NCBI RefSeq assembly: GCF_001425055.1
Contig: NZ_LMDK01000006.1
Location: 1-64,000 of the forward strand
Direction: 5' to 3'
Length of the DNA: 64,000 nucleotides
Source of the DNA: Pelomonas sp. Root1237
GTDB taxonomy: Bacteria > Pseudomonadota > Gammaproteobacteria > Burkholderiales > Burkholderiaceae_C
Numbering within the stretch: the first letter of the stretch is position 1; the number at the start of each line of letters is the position of its first letter. Of the stretch, positions 1 to 8,167 are shown piece by piece. Position numbers and translations under genes: made by a program. The notes under the pieces were generated by a model. That model did not search any database. It saw only the letters and a list, made by a program, of their open reading frames with translations, and was not told the origin of the DNA.

Positions 1-271
1 CCAGCTCGCCATCCAGACCTTTCAGCCCAGCTCCACCAACCACCTCACAACCATCCGCCGTTCCCGACAAGCGCTGCGTTGTGATCAGCGAAGCCCACGA
101 CTGTAGCATAGGTTTTTCTGTGTTCGCAAGATCGTCTGGCAATTTGATCTGGCGCGGCCATTCCCAGCGATTGAGGTAATCAGCAACCTGTACGCCTAAC
201 TCGGAACCAGGCAGCCATCCGTGGCGGTTGCCCTCGGCAGCCGAGCGGCCCGGCGCAAATAGCCATCGCAG
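1..271 (-). other. Open reading frame remnant running off the left edge
   Basis: On the minus strand one frame is open across all 271 bases, in frame after the TGA of ptsI, and leaves the window at base 1. The translation looks protein-like (for example RHGWLPGSELGVQVADYLNR, then WASLITTQRLSG). The only in-frame ATG is at 107-109, so either a short protein starts there or this is an N-terminally truncated remnant. Its codons end in A or T far more often than those of neighbouring genes, which hints at foreign origin. I do not recognise the family. The rest of the reading frame lies outside the window. Confidence 0.25.
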
Positions 272-2047
272 TCAATGCACAGCTACTGCGCTGCGAGCAA
301 CGACCAGCTCCTTCTCGGCGGTGGCCTGAGGATCGTCGCTGTCCAGGATGTGCGGCAGGGCCGTAGCAAGGCGCTGCGCGTCAGCGCGCAGGATGCGCTG
401 CTTGACGGCAGGAATCTGTGACGGGTGCATGGAGAAACTGCGCAGGCCCATGGCCAACAGCAGTTCGGTAAAGACGGGGTCGCCCGCCATCTCGCCGCAA
501 ACGCTGACGCCCTTGCCCGCCGCGCGCGCCTGGGCGATGGCTTGGCTGATCAGCTGCAGCACTGCCGGATGCCAGGGATCGTAGAGATGGGCAACTGCTT
601 CATCGGCACGGTCGATGGCCAAGGTGTACTGGATCAGGTCGTTGGTTCCTATGGAGACGAAATCCACATGCCGCAGCAGCAGCGGCAGCATGACCGCTGC
701 GGCCGGGATCTCGATCATGACGCCCAGCTCGACGCGCGTGTAGGCATGGCCGGCATCGGTCAACTGCTGCTGCACCTTGCGCACCGTCTCGACGATTTGC
801 CGAACTTCCGACAGATGCGCCACCATCGGGATCAATAGTCTGACCTTGCCGAAGGCGCTCGCTCTATAGATGGCGCGCAGTTGCTGACGGAACATGCTCG
901 GCTCGGCCAAGCTCCAACGGATGGCACGCAGGCCCATCGCCGGGTTGAGCACATGCTCGTGGCGCAGTTCGTTGACCGTCAACCGATCCAGCGGCTTGTC
1001 CGCCCCCACGTCGACGGTGCGAATCGTGACCGGCATGCCCTTCATCGCCACGACGGCGGCCTTGTAGGCAGCGAACTGTTCTTCCTCACTGGGCAGTTCG
1101 CCCTCACGGTTCATGAACAGAAACTCGCTGCGGAACAGCCCGACGCCCGTGGCCCCCGATTCCACTGCCGCCTCCGCGTCGGCAGGCATCTCGATGTTGG
1201 CGTGCAATTCGATGTGCTCGCCATCCAGCGTGACGGCCGGCGTGTGCCGCAGGCGCCCCAGCCGCGCGCGCTCCAGTTCGCTCTGGCGCTGGCGGAAGCG
1301 GTACTCCTCCAGGACGATGGGCGAAGGATTGACGATGACCGTGCCCGCGTCGCCATCGATGATGACCCAGTCATCCTGCCTGATGAGGCGCGAGGCCTCG
1401 CGAGTGCCCACCACCGCCGGGATATCCATGCTGCGCGCGACGATGGCGGTGTGGGAGGTCTTGCCGCCAATGTCGGTGATGAAGCCGCGGAAGACGCTGC
1501 GCTTGAACTGGATCATGTCGGCCGGCGCAATGTCGGCGGCCACCAGCAGCAGCGGATCCTCGCCCGCAAAGTCGCGTGGCGTGACGGGCGCAGGCGTGTC
1601 ACCCCGCTCCTGGGACAGCGCACGCAACACACGCTCGACGACCTGCTCCAGGTCAGCCTTGCGCTCGCGCAGGTAGTCATCTTCCATCTCGTCGAACTGG
1701 CGTGCCAGCACCTCGAGCTGGGCAGACAGCGCCCATTCCGCGTTGTAGTGCCGCTCGACGATCCACTGGCTGGCGCTCCCGGTCAGGGCCTCGTCGTGCA
1801 GCAGCATCAGGTGCACGTCCAGCAAGGCCGCGAGTTCGTGGGGCGCGTCGCCTGGCAGTTCATCCCTCAACGTCTCCAGCTCCAGCACGACGGCGTCGCG
1901 TGCGCGCAGCAGTCGCCCAATCTCGGGCTGGACCTCGTCGGGCGTCACGAAATAGTGGGCGACGTCGACGCGGCTGGAGGCGATCAGCACCGCGCGACCG
2001 ATGGCCACACCACGTGAGACCGCAATGCCGAACACCTGAAAACTCAT
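272..2047 (-). CDS. ptsI: Phosphoenolpyruvate-protein phosphotransferase (PTS Enzyme I)
   Basis: Enzyme I takes phosphate from phosphoenolpyruvate onto a histidine and passes it to HPr; it is cytoplasmic. The 591-residue protein has the usual family length. The phospho-histidine lies in GGKTSHTAIVARS (His about 199), followed by the PEP-binding TIM-barrel part with GATGVGLFRSEFLFM and the C-terminal SIGTNDLIQYTLAIDR and CGEMAGDP motifs. I chose the ATG at 2047 because GGAGGG stands just upstream; an upstream extension of 14 codons lacks this. There is no GAF domain, so it is a classical EI rather than the nitrogen-type PtsP, although databases often label this family ptsP. HPr and EIIA lie upstream on the same strand but are separated from it by an acyltransferase gene on the other strand. 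Confidence 0.95.
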   Translation of the reverse strand: MSFQVFGIAVSRGVAIGRAVLIASSRVDVAHYFVTPDEVQPEIGRLLRARDAVVLELETLRDELPGDAPHELAALLDVHLMLLHDEALTGSASQWIVERHYNAEWALSAQLEVLARQFDEMEDDYLRERKADLEQVVERVLRALSQERGDTPAPVTPRDFAGEDPLLLVAADIAPADMIQFKRSVFRGFITDIGGKTSHTAIVARSMDIPAVVGTREASRLIRQDDWVIIDGDAGTVIVNPSPIVLEEYRFRQRQSELERARLGRLRHTPAVTLDGEHIELHANIEMPADAEAAVESGATGVGLFRSEFLFMNREGELPSEEEQFAAYKAAVVAMKGMPVTIRTVDVGADKPLDRLTVNELRHEHVLNPAMGLRAIRWSLAEPSMFRQQLRAIYRASAFGKVRLLIPMVAHLSEVRQIVETVRKVQQQLTDAGHAYTRVELGVMIEIPAAAVMLPLLLRHVDFVSIGTNDLIQYTLAIDRADEAVAHLYDPWHPAVLQLISQAIAQARAAGKGVSVCGEMAGDPVFTELLLAMGLRSFSMHPSQIPAVKQRILRADAQRLATALPHILDSDDPQATAEKELVVARSAVAVH

Positions 2048-2161
2048 CAGCACCCTCCGCAGATCAATCCCCAATGTAGCTTGAGCCACAGGGCTGCCGC
2101 GTCATGGTTTTTTCATAGGGCCTTCACCGCTGCGTCAAACCGCCGCCCCAGCATACCGGGC

Positions 2162-2965
2162 ATGAACCGCAGTTTGATCGTCACGCATGCACAGCCGCAT
2201 GCCCCCGCCCTGCACCGCCCGGCGCGCACCTCTTCCCCCCGCCTCAGCGTCAGCTGGGCACGCAGCGAAACGGAAGTTCGCGAAGCCCAGGCGCTGCGCT
2301 ACCAGGTCTTCGCCGTCGAGATGGGCGCCCGCCTGCCCACACCCAAGGGTTCACCGGCCGGGCTGGACGTCGACCTCTTCGACGCCTATTGCGAGCATGT
2401 CCTGGTGCGCGCCGGGGGCGAGGACGACGAGCCCGGCCCTGTCGTCGGCACCTACCGCGTGCTGACGCCGTCCGCCGCCAAACGCGCCGGCGGCCTGTAC
2501 AGCGACACCGAGTTCGACCTGACGCGCCTGCGCGGCCTGCGTTCCCGGGTCGCCGAGATCGGCCGCTCCTGCGTGCATGCCGACCACCGCAGCGGCGGCG
2601 CCATCATTGCGTTGTGGGGCGCGCTGGCCGAGTTCATGGCCCGCAACGGTCTGGATACCGTCATCGGCTGCGCCAGCGTCAGCATGCGCGATGGCGGCCA
2701 CTTCGCGGCCAGTCTGTGGAAGCAGATCGCCGCCAACCACCTCGCGCCCATCGACTGCCGGGTGCGCCCGCGCCTGCCGCTGCCCATCGAGCACCTGCGC
2801 CAGGACCTGGTGGTGGAACCGCCGGCCTTGATCCGCGGCTATCTGCGCTGCGGCGCCAAGTTGATGGGCGAGCCGGCCTGGGACCCCGACTTCAACACCG
2901 CCGACCTGCCGCTGCTGCTGCGCACGGCCGATCTGCCGGCGCGCTTCAAGCGCATCCTCGGCTGA
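2162..2965 (+). CDS. GNAT-type acyltransferase of the OlsB/hemolysin-like family
   Basis: The 267-residue protein has the Acetyltransf_5 pattern: an early R-YQVFAVEMGA segment, a central VVGTYRVLTP strand and EIGRSCVHADHRSGGAI as the acyl-donor-binding region. Members include ornithine lipid synthase OlsB, which puts a 3-hydroxyacyl chain from ACP onto ornithine; others acylate unknown amines. No OlsA partner gene is visible nearby, so the substrate is unresolved. The start at 2162 (MNRSLIV) is preferred; the open frame extends further upstream. Its TGA abuts the end of ptsH on the other strand with no gap. It sits between ptsH and ptsI, which are usually adjacent in this order. Confidence 0.75.
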   Translation: MNRSLIVTHAQPHAPALHRPARTSSPRLSVSWARSETEVREAQALRYQVFAVEMGARLPTPKGSPAGLDVDLFDAYCEHVLVRAGGEDDEPGPVVGTYRVLTPSAAKRAGGLYSDTEFDLTRLRGLRSRVAEIGRSCVHADHRSGGAIIALWGALAEFMARNGLDTVIGCASVSMRDGGHFAASLWKQIAANHLAPIDCRVRPRLPLPIEHLRQDLVVEPPALIRGYLRCGAKLMGEPAWDPDFNTADLPLLLRTADLPARFKRILG

Positions 2966-3235
2966 TCACTGGCCTTCGCCGAACTTGTCGTTGACGAGGG
3001 CGGTGATCTGATCCTGCGCGGCTTGTTCGTCCTCGCCATCAGTCTCCAGTTCGACTGTCGCGCCGATGCCGGCGGCCAGCATCATGACGCCCATGATGCT
3101 CTTGGCGTTCACGCGCCGGCCGTTGCGGCTCATATAGACCTCGCACTTGAAGCTGCCGGCCAACTTGGTTAACTTGGCCGAGGCGCGCGCGTGAAGACCC
3201 AGCTTGTTGCTGATGGTGAGGGTGGACTTGATCAT
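2966..3235 (-). CDS. ptsH: Phosphocarrier protein HPr
   Basis: An 89-residue HPr. It carries the active-site histidine in KLGLHARASAK (His15), which accepts phosphate from EI, and the regulatory serine motif NAKSIMGVMML (Ser46), which HPr kinase can phosphorylate. Its ATG overlaps the stop of the EIIA gene by four bases (ATGA), so translation of the pair is probably coupled. No sugar-specific EIIB/EIIC permease genes are seen here, which suggests a regulatory role, as in other betaproteobacteria (inference). Confidence 0.95.
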   Translation of the reverse strand: MIKSTLTISNKLGLHARASAKLTKLAGSFKCEVYMSRNGRRVNAKSIMGVMMLAAGIGATVELETDGEDEQAAQDQITALVNDKFGEGQ

Positions 3236-3630
3236 TCGTCGGGGGGCAAGGGAGGCATGGCGACGATGCCGGTGACCGCGCCCTGCATGGCGCGCCGTGC
3301 CAGCTCGGTCAAAGGCTTCTGGCTGGCATAGCAGAGGGTGCGCCACAGCATGGGCACGCTGACACCGCTGAGCACCTGCACCTGCTCTCCCGCCAGGCGC
3401 TGAGCACCGTTGCTCGGCGTGGCGCCGAACACATCGGTCAGCACCAACCACTCGGGCTGGTCGGCCCGGGCCATCAGCGCGCGGGCAGCTGTCTCGACGT
3501 CGTCCGCGCTCATGCCAGCATCAACATCCAGCACGGTCAGCGTCGGCGCACAGTCGGGGAAGGTGTGTTCGGCCACCTGCCGCAGGGCGGAGGCCAGCGG
3601 TGCGTGGGCGATCACAAGCAGGTTGGGCAT
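3232..3630 (-). CDS. PTS EIIA component, mannose family
   Basis: A 132-residue single-domain EIIA of the mannose/sorbose family. The N-terminus MPNLLVIAHAPLASAL carries the probable phosphorylated histidine (His9), and VLTDVFGATPSNGAQRLAG is the conserved second motif. It accepts phosphate from HPr. In Burkholderiales a stand-alone EIIA(Man) with HPr and EI forms a signalling relay rather than a transporter. It is first in the EIIA-HPr pair and overlaps ptsH by four bases. Confidence 0.88.
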   Translation of the reverse strand: MPNLLVIAHAPLASALRQVAEHTFPDCAPTLTVLDVDAGMSADDVETAARALMARADQPEWLVLTDVFGATPSNGAQRLAGEQVQVLSGVSVPMLWRTLCYASQKPLTELARRAMQGAVTGIVAMPPLPPDE

Positions 3631-3641
3631 GGGGCAGGATG

Positions 3642-4151
3642 TTAGCGGGCGGTCTCCATGGCCAGCCCGGCACGGAAGCTTTCCCACGCGGCCGGGTCGT
3701 CCTGCGGCAGCGTCATCAGCGCCTGGTAGACACGGCCACCGTGAGCGAACACGGCCACGCGAGTGATCCCGCCCGCACCGGTCAGGCGGTACTCGGCAGC
3801 CTCCGGCAGCGGCGTCATGCCCGGCACCAGCAGCGGCTGGGCCGGCGGCAGCGGCTGGCCGAGCTTGGTGGCCAAGGCCTGGGGCATGGCCTTGAGGGCT
3901 GGGCCGGCCTGGGTCGGGTCGGGCCCATCAGCCCAGGACAGCGCGAAGCGCCCGCCGCCCGCTTCGCACTGGGCCAGGCCCATCGCACCCTGGCCGGCGT
4001 GAGCGGGGCGCTGCTCGATGTCGGGCTTGCAAGGGAAGAGGGCCACGGCGCCCGATCCGGTCGGCCTGACCTCGCGCCAGTTCAGCGTCGGCTGGCAAGC
4101 CGCCAGCAAGCTCAGCATTAGGGCAAATCCGGCAGTCGTGCGGCAGGGCAT
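3642..4151 (-). CDS. Putative lipoprotein of unknown function
   Basis: A 169-residue protein starting MPCRTTAGFALMLSLLAACQ, a lipoprotein signal peptide with a lipobox-like LLAAC. The mature part contains VALFPCKPDIEQR and a C-terminal region ending LMTLPQDDPAAWESFRAGL, reminiscent of small betaproteobacterial lipoproteins encoded upstream of EIIA. I know of no biochemical function. It ends 11 bases before the EIIA start and is probably cotranscribed with EIIA-HPr. The ATG at 4151 is chosen because the signal peptide begins there. Confidence 0.65.
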   Translation of the reverse strand: MPCRTTAGFALMLSLLAACQPTLNWREVRPTGSGAVALFPCKPDIEQRPAHAGQGAMGLAQCEAGGGRFALSWADGPDPTQAGPALKAMPQALATKLGQPLPPAQPLLVPGMTPLPEAAEYRLTGAGGITRVAVFAHGGRVYQALMTLPQDDPAAWESFRAGLAMETAR

Positions 4152-4189
4152 GGGCGAATTATCGACAGCGGCCCGAGGACAATTCCGCA

Positions 4190-5428
4190 ATGCAAGAAAT
4201 GCCCTCTCCCCAAGCCCTGGCAGGCGTGCGCGTGCTGGACCTGTCGCGCGTGCTGGCCGGCCCCTGGTGCACCCAGACCCTGGCCGACCTCGGCGCCGAC
4301 GTCATCAAGATCGAACGCCCCGGCAGTGGCGACGACACACGTGCCTGGGGCCCGCCCTATCTGAAGGATGCCGACGGCCAGGACACGTCCGAGGCCGCCT
4401 ACTTCCTCGGCGCCAACCGCAACAAGCGCTCGCTGGCCGTGGATCTGGCCACGCCCGAAGGTCAGGCCATCGTCCGCAAGCTGGCGGCCCAGGTCGATGT
4501 GCTGGTGGAGAACTTCAAGGTCGGCGACCTGGCTCGCTATGGCCTGGACGCGCAAACCCTGCTCGCCGAGCACCCCGGCCTCGTCATCTGCTCCATCACC
4601 GGCTTCGGCCAGACCGGGCCCTATGCCGAGCGCGCCGGTTATGACTACGCCGTCCAGGGCATGGGCGGGCTGATGAGCGTGACCGGCGAGCGCGACGACC
4701 TGCCCGGCGGCGGGCCGCAGAAGGTGGGCGTGGCCGTGGCCGACCTGTTCACCGGCATGTATGCCACCGTCGCCATCCTGGCCGCGCTGCGCCACCGCGA
4801 TGCCACCGGCCAGGGCCAGGTCATCGACATGGCCCTGCTGGACACCCAGCTCGCCATGCTGGCCAACCTCGGCAGCAACTACCTGTGCAGCGGCAAGGCG
4901 CCGGGCCGCATGGGCAACGCCCACCAGAACATCGTGCCCTATCAGGTCTTCGAGGCCAGCGACGGCTATCTGATCCTGGCTGTCGGCAACGACCGCCAAT
5001 TCGCCAAGTTCTGCGACATCGCCGGCCAGCCGGGATGGGCCACCGACCCACGCTTTGCGACCAACTCCGAGCGCGTGCGCCACCGCGCCCTCCTCGTGCC
5101 TCAGTTGGAGGAAGCCATGCGGCAGCGCCCACGCGCCGACTGGCTCGCGGCGCTGGAGGCTGCCAAAGTGCCCTGCGGCTCAATCAACTCTATTGGTGAG
5201 GCGCTGGCCGACCCGCAGGCGCAAGCTCGCGGGGCCGTGGTCCCCATGCCTCACCCCCTGACGCCCGATCTGCGCCTCATCGCCAGCCCGATGAAGCTGT
5301 CGGCCACGCCCGTGGCCTATCGCCACGCGCCGCCGTTGCTGGGCCAGCACAGCGACGAGTTGCTGCAAGAAGCCGGCTGTTCTGCGGAAGAAATCACAAA
5401 CTGGCGCAACAGTGGTGTCATTGCGTGA
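4190..5428 (+). CDS. CaiB/BaiF family CoA-transferase (class III)
   Basis: A 412-residue type III CoA-transferase, which moves CoA between carboxylic acids by way of an enzyme aspartyl-CoA intermediate. The N-terminal GVRVLDLSRVLAGPWCTQTLADLGADVIKIERP signature, cited here only in part, is clear (LADLGADVIKIERPGSGD). The later IDMALLDTQLAML segment contains the catalytic aspartate. NRNKRSLAVDL and ICSITGFGQTGPYAERAGYD are further family motifs. It starts with ATG at 4190 and is divergent from the lipoprotein gene. The substrate cannot be told from sequence. It stands alone as a transcription unit. Confidence 0.88.
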   Translation: MQEMPSPQALAGVRVLDLSRVLAGPWCTQTLADLGADVIKIERPGSGDDTRAWGPPYLKDADGQDTSEAAYFLGANRNKRSLAVDLATPEGQAIVRKLAAQVDVLVENFKVGDLARYGLDAQTLLAEHPGLVICSITGFGQTGPYAERAGYDYAVQGMGGLMSVTGERDDLPGGGPQKVGVAVADLFTGMYATVAILAALRHRDATGQGQVIDMALLDTQLAMLANLGSNYLCSGKAPGRMGNAHQNIVPYQVFEASDGYLILAVGNDRQFAKFCDIAGQPGWATDPRFATNSERVRHRALLVPQLEEAMRQRPRADWLAALEAAKVPCGSINSIGEALADPQAQARGAVVPMPHPLTPDLRLIASPMKLSATPVAYRHAPPLLGQHSDELLQEAGCSAEEITNWRNSGVIA

Positions 5429-5439
5429 GGGCTAACCCA

Positions 5440-5472
5440 CCCCCAAACCCAGGGTTTCCCCCTGGGTGGGGG
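5440..5472. repeat. Strong GC hairpin after the CoA-transferase gene
   Basis: ACCCAGGG at 5447-5454 pairs with CCCTGGGT at 5460-5467 across a TTTCC loop. The stem is extended by flanking runs of C and G. It lies 11 bases after the stop codon. There is no T-run, so it is not a canonical intrinsic terminator; it may stabilise the 3' end of the transcript. Confidence 0.5.
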
Positions 5473-5568
5473 ATGGAGATGGCGGCGCGCTGTCCGCAGC
5501 ATGCGCTCACGCACCGAGGCGGGCCAACCACCTAGAACCATCCGCCTCGGGTCCGCAGCCACCGGGTC

Positions 5569-6717
5569 ATGTCCACACCGCCTTCTTCCGCGCCAGCAAG
5601 TGCCGCCAACGATGTCATGCCTGAGCCTTCACCGGTCCAGTGGGCGGACATCGTCCAGCAGCTGGGCGCCGAGATCGCCGGGCCGCTGAGCGCGGCGCTA
5701 GAGCAGATCCAGAACCTCGCCACCACCGGCCAGATCGACCGCCGCGGCCTGCGCCTGTTGAAGCGCAGCGTGGACGACGCTCGCACGGCCGGCATGCTGG
5801 GCCAGCAGCTCTCCCGGCTGGCCTCCGGCCGCCTGCGCCTGAACCGCGAGCGCCAGCACCTGACGCAGATGCTGCGCAGCGTGCTCGCCCAGCGCAGCCG
5901 CGAGACCCAGGCGCGCGGCGTGCAGGTTCGCCAGTCGCTCAAGCCTGTCGAGATCTGGGCCGATGGCGCTCTGCTCTTCGGTCTGCTGAACGCGCTGATG
6001 GACTGGGCGCTGGCCAATACGCACTCCTCCGTCGACCTGCGACTGGATCTGACGCCCTGGCCGGTCAAGGCGCGCCTGAGCTGCCGCTTCGCCCACCGCT
6101 CGCTGGAATTGCTCAGCGACGACGCCGACCCGCACGCACCGACGCCCGGGCTGGACTCGCTGGCCTGGCGGCTGCTGGAGCAAACGGCCATCACGCTGGG
6201 TGTGCTGCCACTGCGCGAGCAGGAGGCCGGCATCACGCTGCTGACGCTGGAGTTCAACCAGCTCGCGCCGGACGAAGCGCCGCCGCCGGACAGCACCAAT
6301 GCCCGGTTGGAAGCCGAGGCCGAACGCATGGGCGGCAATTCGCGGCCGCTGGCGGGCTGCCAGTTGCTGATCGTGTCGGCGCACCGCGACATGCGCACCG
6401 AGGCCCAGGCCGCCGTGCGCCACATGGGCATGCTGGTGGATGTGGTCGGCAGCGTGGCCGAGGCCGAGCAGTTCTGCCGGGAAGGCCTGCCCCATGCCAT
6501 GCTGTTCGACGCGGCACAGATGAGCGAGCCGCTGCTGCAGCTGATCGCCGGCGTCATGCGCGACGCGCCGGACTTCGCCTTCGTCGAGATGTTCGATGGC
6601 GAGCACCGCACCCAGCTGTCCACCGCCACCGGTGACGGCGTGGCCCGCATCTCGCGCCGCCACCTGCCCGACGCCCTGCCCTCGCTGCTGATGTTCGAGC
6701 TGGCCAAAAGGGTTTAG
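5569..6717 (+). CDS. Degenerate histidine-kinase/receiver-like protein
   Basis: A 382-residue protein I place by pattern only. Residues about 20-130 are helical (QQLGAEIAGPLSAALEQIQN) like a dimerisation domain, but no phospho-accepting histidine box is visible. LFGLLNALMDWALANTHSS resembles the N-box of a kinase ATPase domain, yet the later glycine-rich G1/G2 boxes are missing. From about residue 260 a receiver-like fold follows (CQLLIVSAHRDMRTEAQAAV, then HAMLFDAAQM with a possible aspartate). It looks like a pseudo-kinase or scaffold. It is followed at 22 bases by a thioredoxin-like lipoprotein gene. Confidence 0.6.
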   Translation: MSTPPSSAPASAANDVMPEPSPVQWADIVQQLGAEIAGPLSAALEQIQNLATTGQIDRRGLRLLKRSVDDARTAGMLGQQLSRLASGRLRLNRERQHLTQMLRSVLAQRSRETQARGVQVRQSLKPVEIWADGALLFGLLNALMDWALANTHSSVDLRLDLTPWPVKARLSCRFAHRSLELLSDDADPHAPTPGLDSLAWRLLEQTAITLGVLPLREQEAGITLLTLEFNQLAPDEAPPPDSTNARLEAEAERMGGNSRPLAGCQLLIVSAHRDMRTEAQAAVRHMGMLVDVVGSVAEAEQFCREGLPHAMLFDAAQMSEPLLQLIAGVMRDAPDFAFVEMFDGEHRTQLSTATGDGVARISRRHLPDALPSLLMFELAKRV

Positions 6718-6738
6718 CGGCTTCTCTAGAATCCGGGC

Positions 6739-7224
6739 ATGCTGACCCGCCGTGCCCTTGCCTCTGCCCTGATCTGCGCCGCCGCGCTGACGGGCTGTGC
6801 CCGCGAGCAGGCACCCGCCGTCGACTATGTGCTGCTGAACGGCCAGAAGGCCAGCTCGCGGGACTGGACCGGCAAGGTCATGCTGGTCAACTTCTGGGCC
6901 ACCAGCTGCGCGACCTGCGTGAAGGAGATGCCGCAGATCGTCGCCACCCACGACAAGTTCAAGGCCCGCGGCCTGGATACCGTGGCCGTGGCCATGAGCT
7001 ACGACCCACCGGCCTTCGTCGCCAAGTACGCCGAGACGCGCAAGCTGCCCTTTGGCGTGGCCATCGACAACACCGGCAGCGTCGCCCAGGCCTTTGGCTC
7101 GGTGCAGATGACGCCGACCACCTTCCTCATCAACAAGCGCGGCGAGATCGTCAAGCGCTTTGTCGGCGAACCCGACTTCGCCGCCCTGCACGGCCTCATC
7201 GAGCAGCTGCTGGCTGAGGCGTAA
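6739..7224 (+). CDS. TlpA/ResA-like thioredoxin-fold lipoprotein
   Basis: A 161-residue protein with a lipoprotein signal (LICAAALTGC, Cys20) and a thioredoxin fold. The redox motif is CATC within NFWATSCATCVKEMPQI (Cys57 and Cys60), and TPTTFLINKRGEIV contains the cis-proline. Such proteins reduce disulfides in the periplasm, for example on apocytochromes c. The partner is not evident. Its last 29 bases overlap the end of the convergent hydrolase gene. Confidence 0.85.
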   Translation: MLTRRALASALICAAALTGCAREQAPAVDYVLLNGQKASSRDWTGKVMLVNFWATSCATCVKEMPQIVATHDKFKARGLDTVAVAMSYDPPAFVAKYAETRKLPFGVAIDNTGSVAQAFGSVQMTPTTFLINKRGEIVKRFVGEPDFAALHGLIEQLLAEA

Positions 7225-8077
7225 GCCCGTCGATGAAGACGGCCATGCGCGCCGCGATGAAATCGACCTCTTCCTCCAAAGCGAAGTGCCCCGTGTCGAG
7301 CAGATGCAGCTCGGCCTCGGGCAGGTCGCGCAGATAGGCCTCGGCGCCCGCCGCCGGGAAGAAGGCGTCGTTGCGACCCCAGACGATCAGCGCCGGCGGC
7401 CGATGTTCGCGCAGCCAGGCCTGCCAGGCCGGGTAGCGCGCCACGTTGCGGTGGTAGTCCAGCGCCAGGTCGACCTGGATGGCCTTGCGGCCGGGCAGGT
7501 CCAGGAAATGCTGGTCCAGCAGCCAGCCCTCGGGGGCGATGCGCGCCGGCTCGCGGGTGCCGCCCTCGTACTGCATGCGCGTGACCTCGGCCGTCAGGAT
7601 GCCCATGACGGCCTCCACAGCACCCGGCCGGCCGGGCTGCAGCGCCACCATGTCGCGTGCCATCGCGCTCAATCCCTCCTCGTAGGCATTGCCATTCTGG
7701 ATGACGAGGCCGGCGATCCATTCCGGATGGCGTTCGGCGACGCGCAGGCCGATGGGCGCGCCGAAGTCGAACAGGTAGGCGACGAAGCGGTCCAGGCCCA
7801 GCGCCTCGCAGAACCCCTCGACGACATCGGCCAGGCGGTCGAAGCTGTAGCCAAACTCGGCGGCCGGCGGCGCATCACTGAGGCCGAAACCCGGATAGTC
7901 CGGGGCAATGAGGTGGTAGCGGTCCGCCAGCGCCTCCATCAGCTTCACATACTGGCGCGACGATGACGGGAAGCCGTGCAGCAGCAGCAACGTCGGCGCA
8001 TCCACCGGGCCGGCCTCACGGTAGAAGATGTTCAACCCGTCGATTTGGATGTTGCGATGGAAGATGGGGTGATTCAT
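7196..8077 (-). CDS. Alpha/beta hydrolase with an aspartate at the nucleophile elbow
   Basis: A 293-residue alpha/beta hydrolase. The oxyanion motif is LLLHGFPSSSRQY, and DYPGFGLSD follows. At the nucleophile elbow the sequence is AYLFDFGAPIG, giving Asp104 instead of serine, as in haloalkane dehalogenases and epoxide hydrolases. A later acid and LLDTGHFALEEE (catalytic histidine) complete the triad. The start at 8077 has AGGAG upstream. It is divergent from a LysR regulator, the classic arrangement for a regulated catabolic gene. The substrate is unknown. Confidence 0.85.
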   Translation of the reverse strand: MNHPIFHRNIQIDGLNIFYREAGPVDAPTLLLLHGFPSSSRQYVKLMEALADRYHLIAPDYPGFGLSDAPPAAEFGYSFDRLADVVEGFCEALGLDRFVAYLFDFGAPIGLRVAERHPEWIAGLVIQNGNAYEEGLSAMARDMVALQPGRPGAVEAVMGILTAEVTRMQYEGGTREPARIAPEGWLLDQHFLDLPGRKAIQVDLALDYHRNVARYPAWQAWLREHRPPALIVWGRNDAFFPAAGAEAYLRDLPEAELHLLDTGHFALEEEVDFIAARMAVFIDGLTPQPAAAR

Positions 8078-8167
8078 GGCGATCTCCTCTGGGATGGCTC
8101 CAGTGTGCCCGGGCAGACCGCCCGGTAGCCGCGCTATCCTGCAAACACCTTGCACTTTGAGTGGAAG

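Noticed and set aside
881-2017. Open frame antisense to ptsI
   Set aside because: It is a shadow of the conserved ptsI codons, with a His/Arg/Gln-rich translation and no motif.
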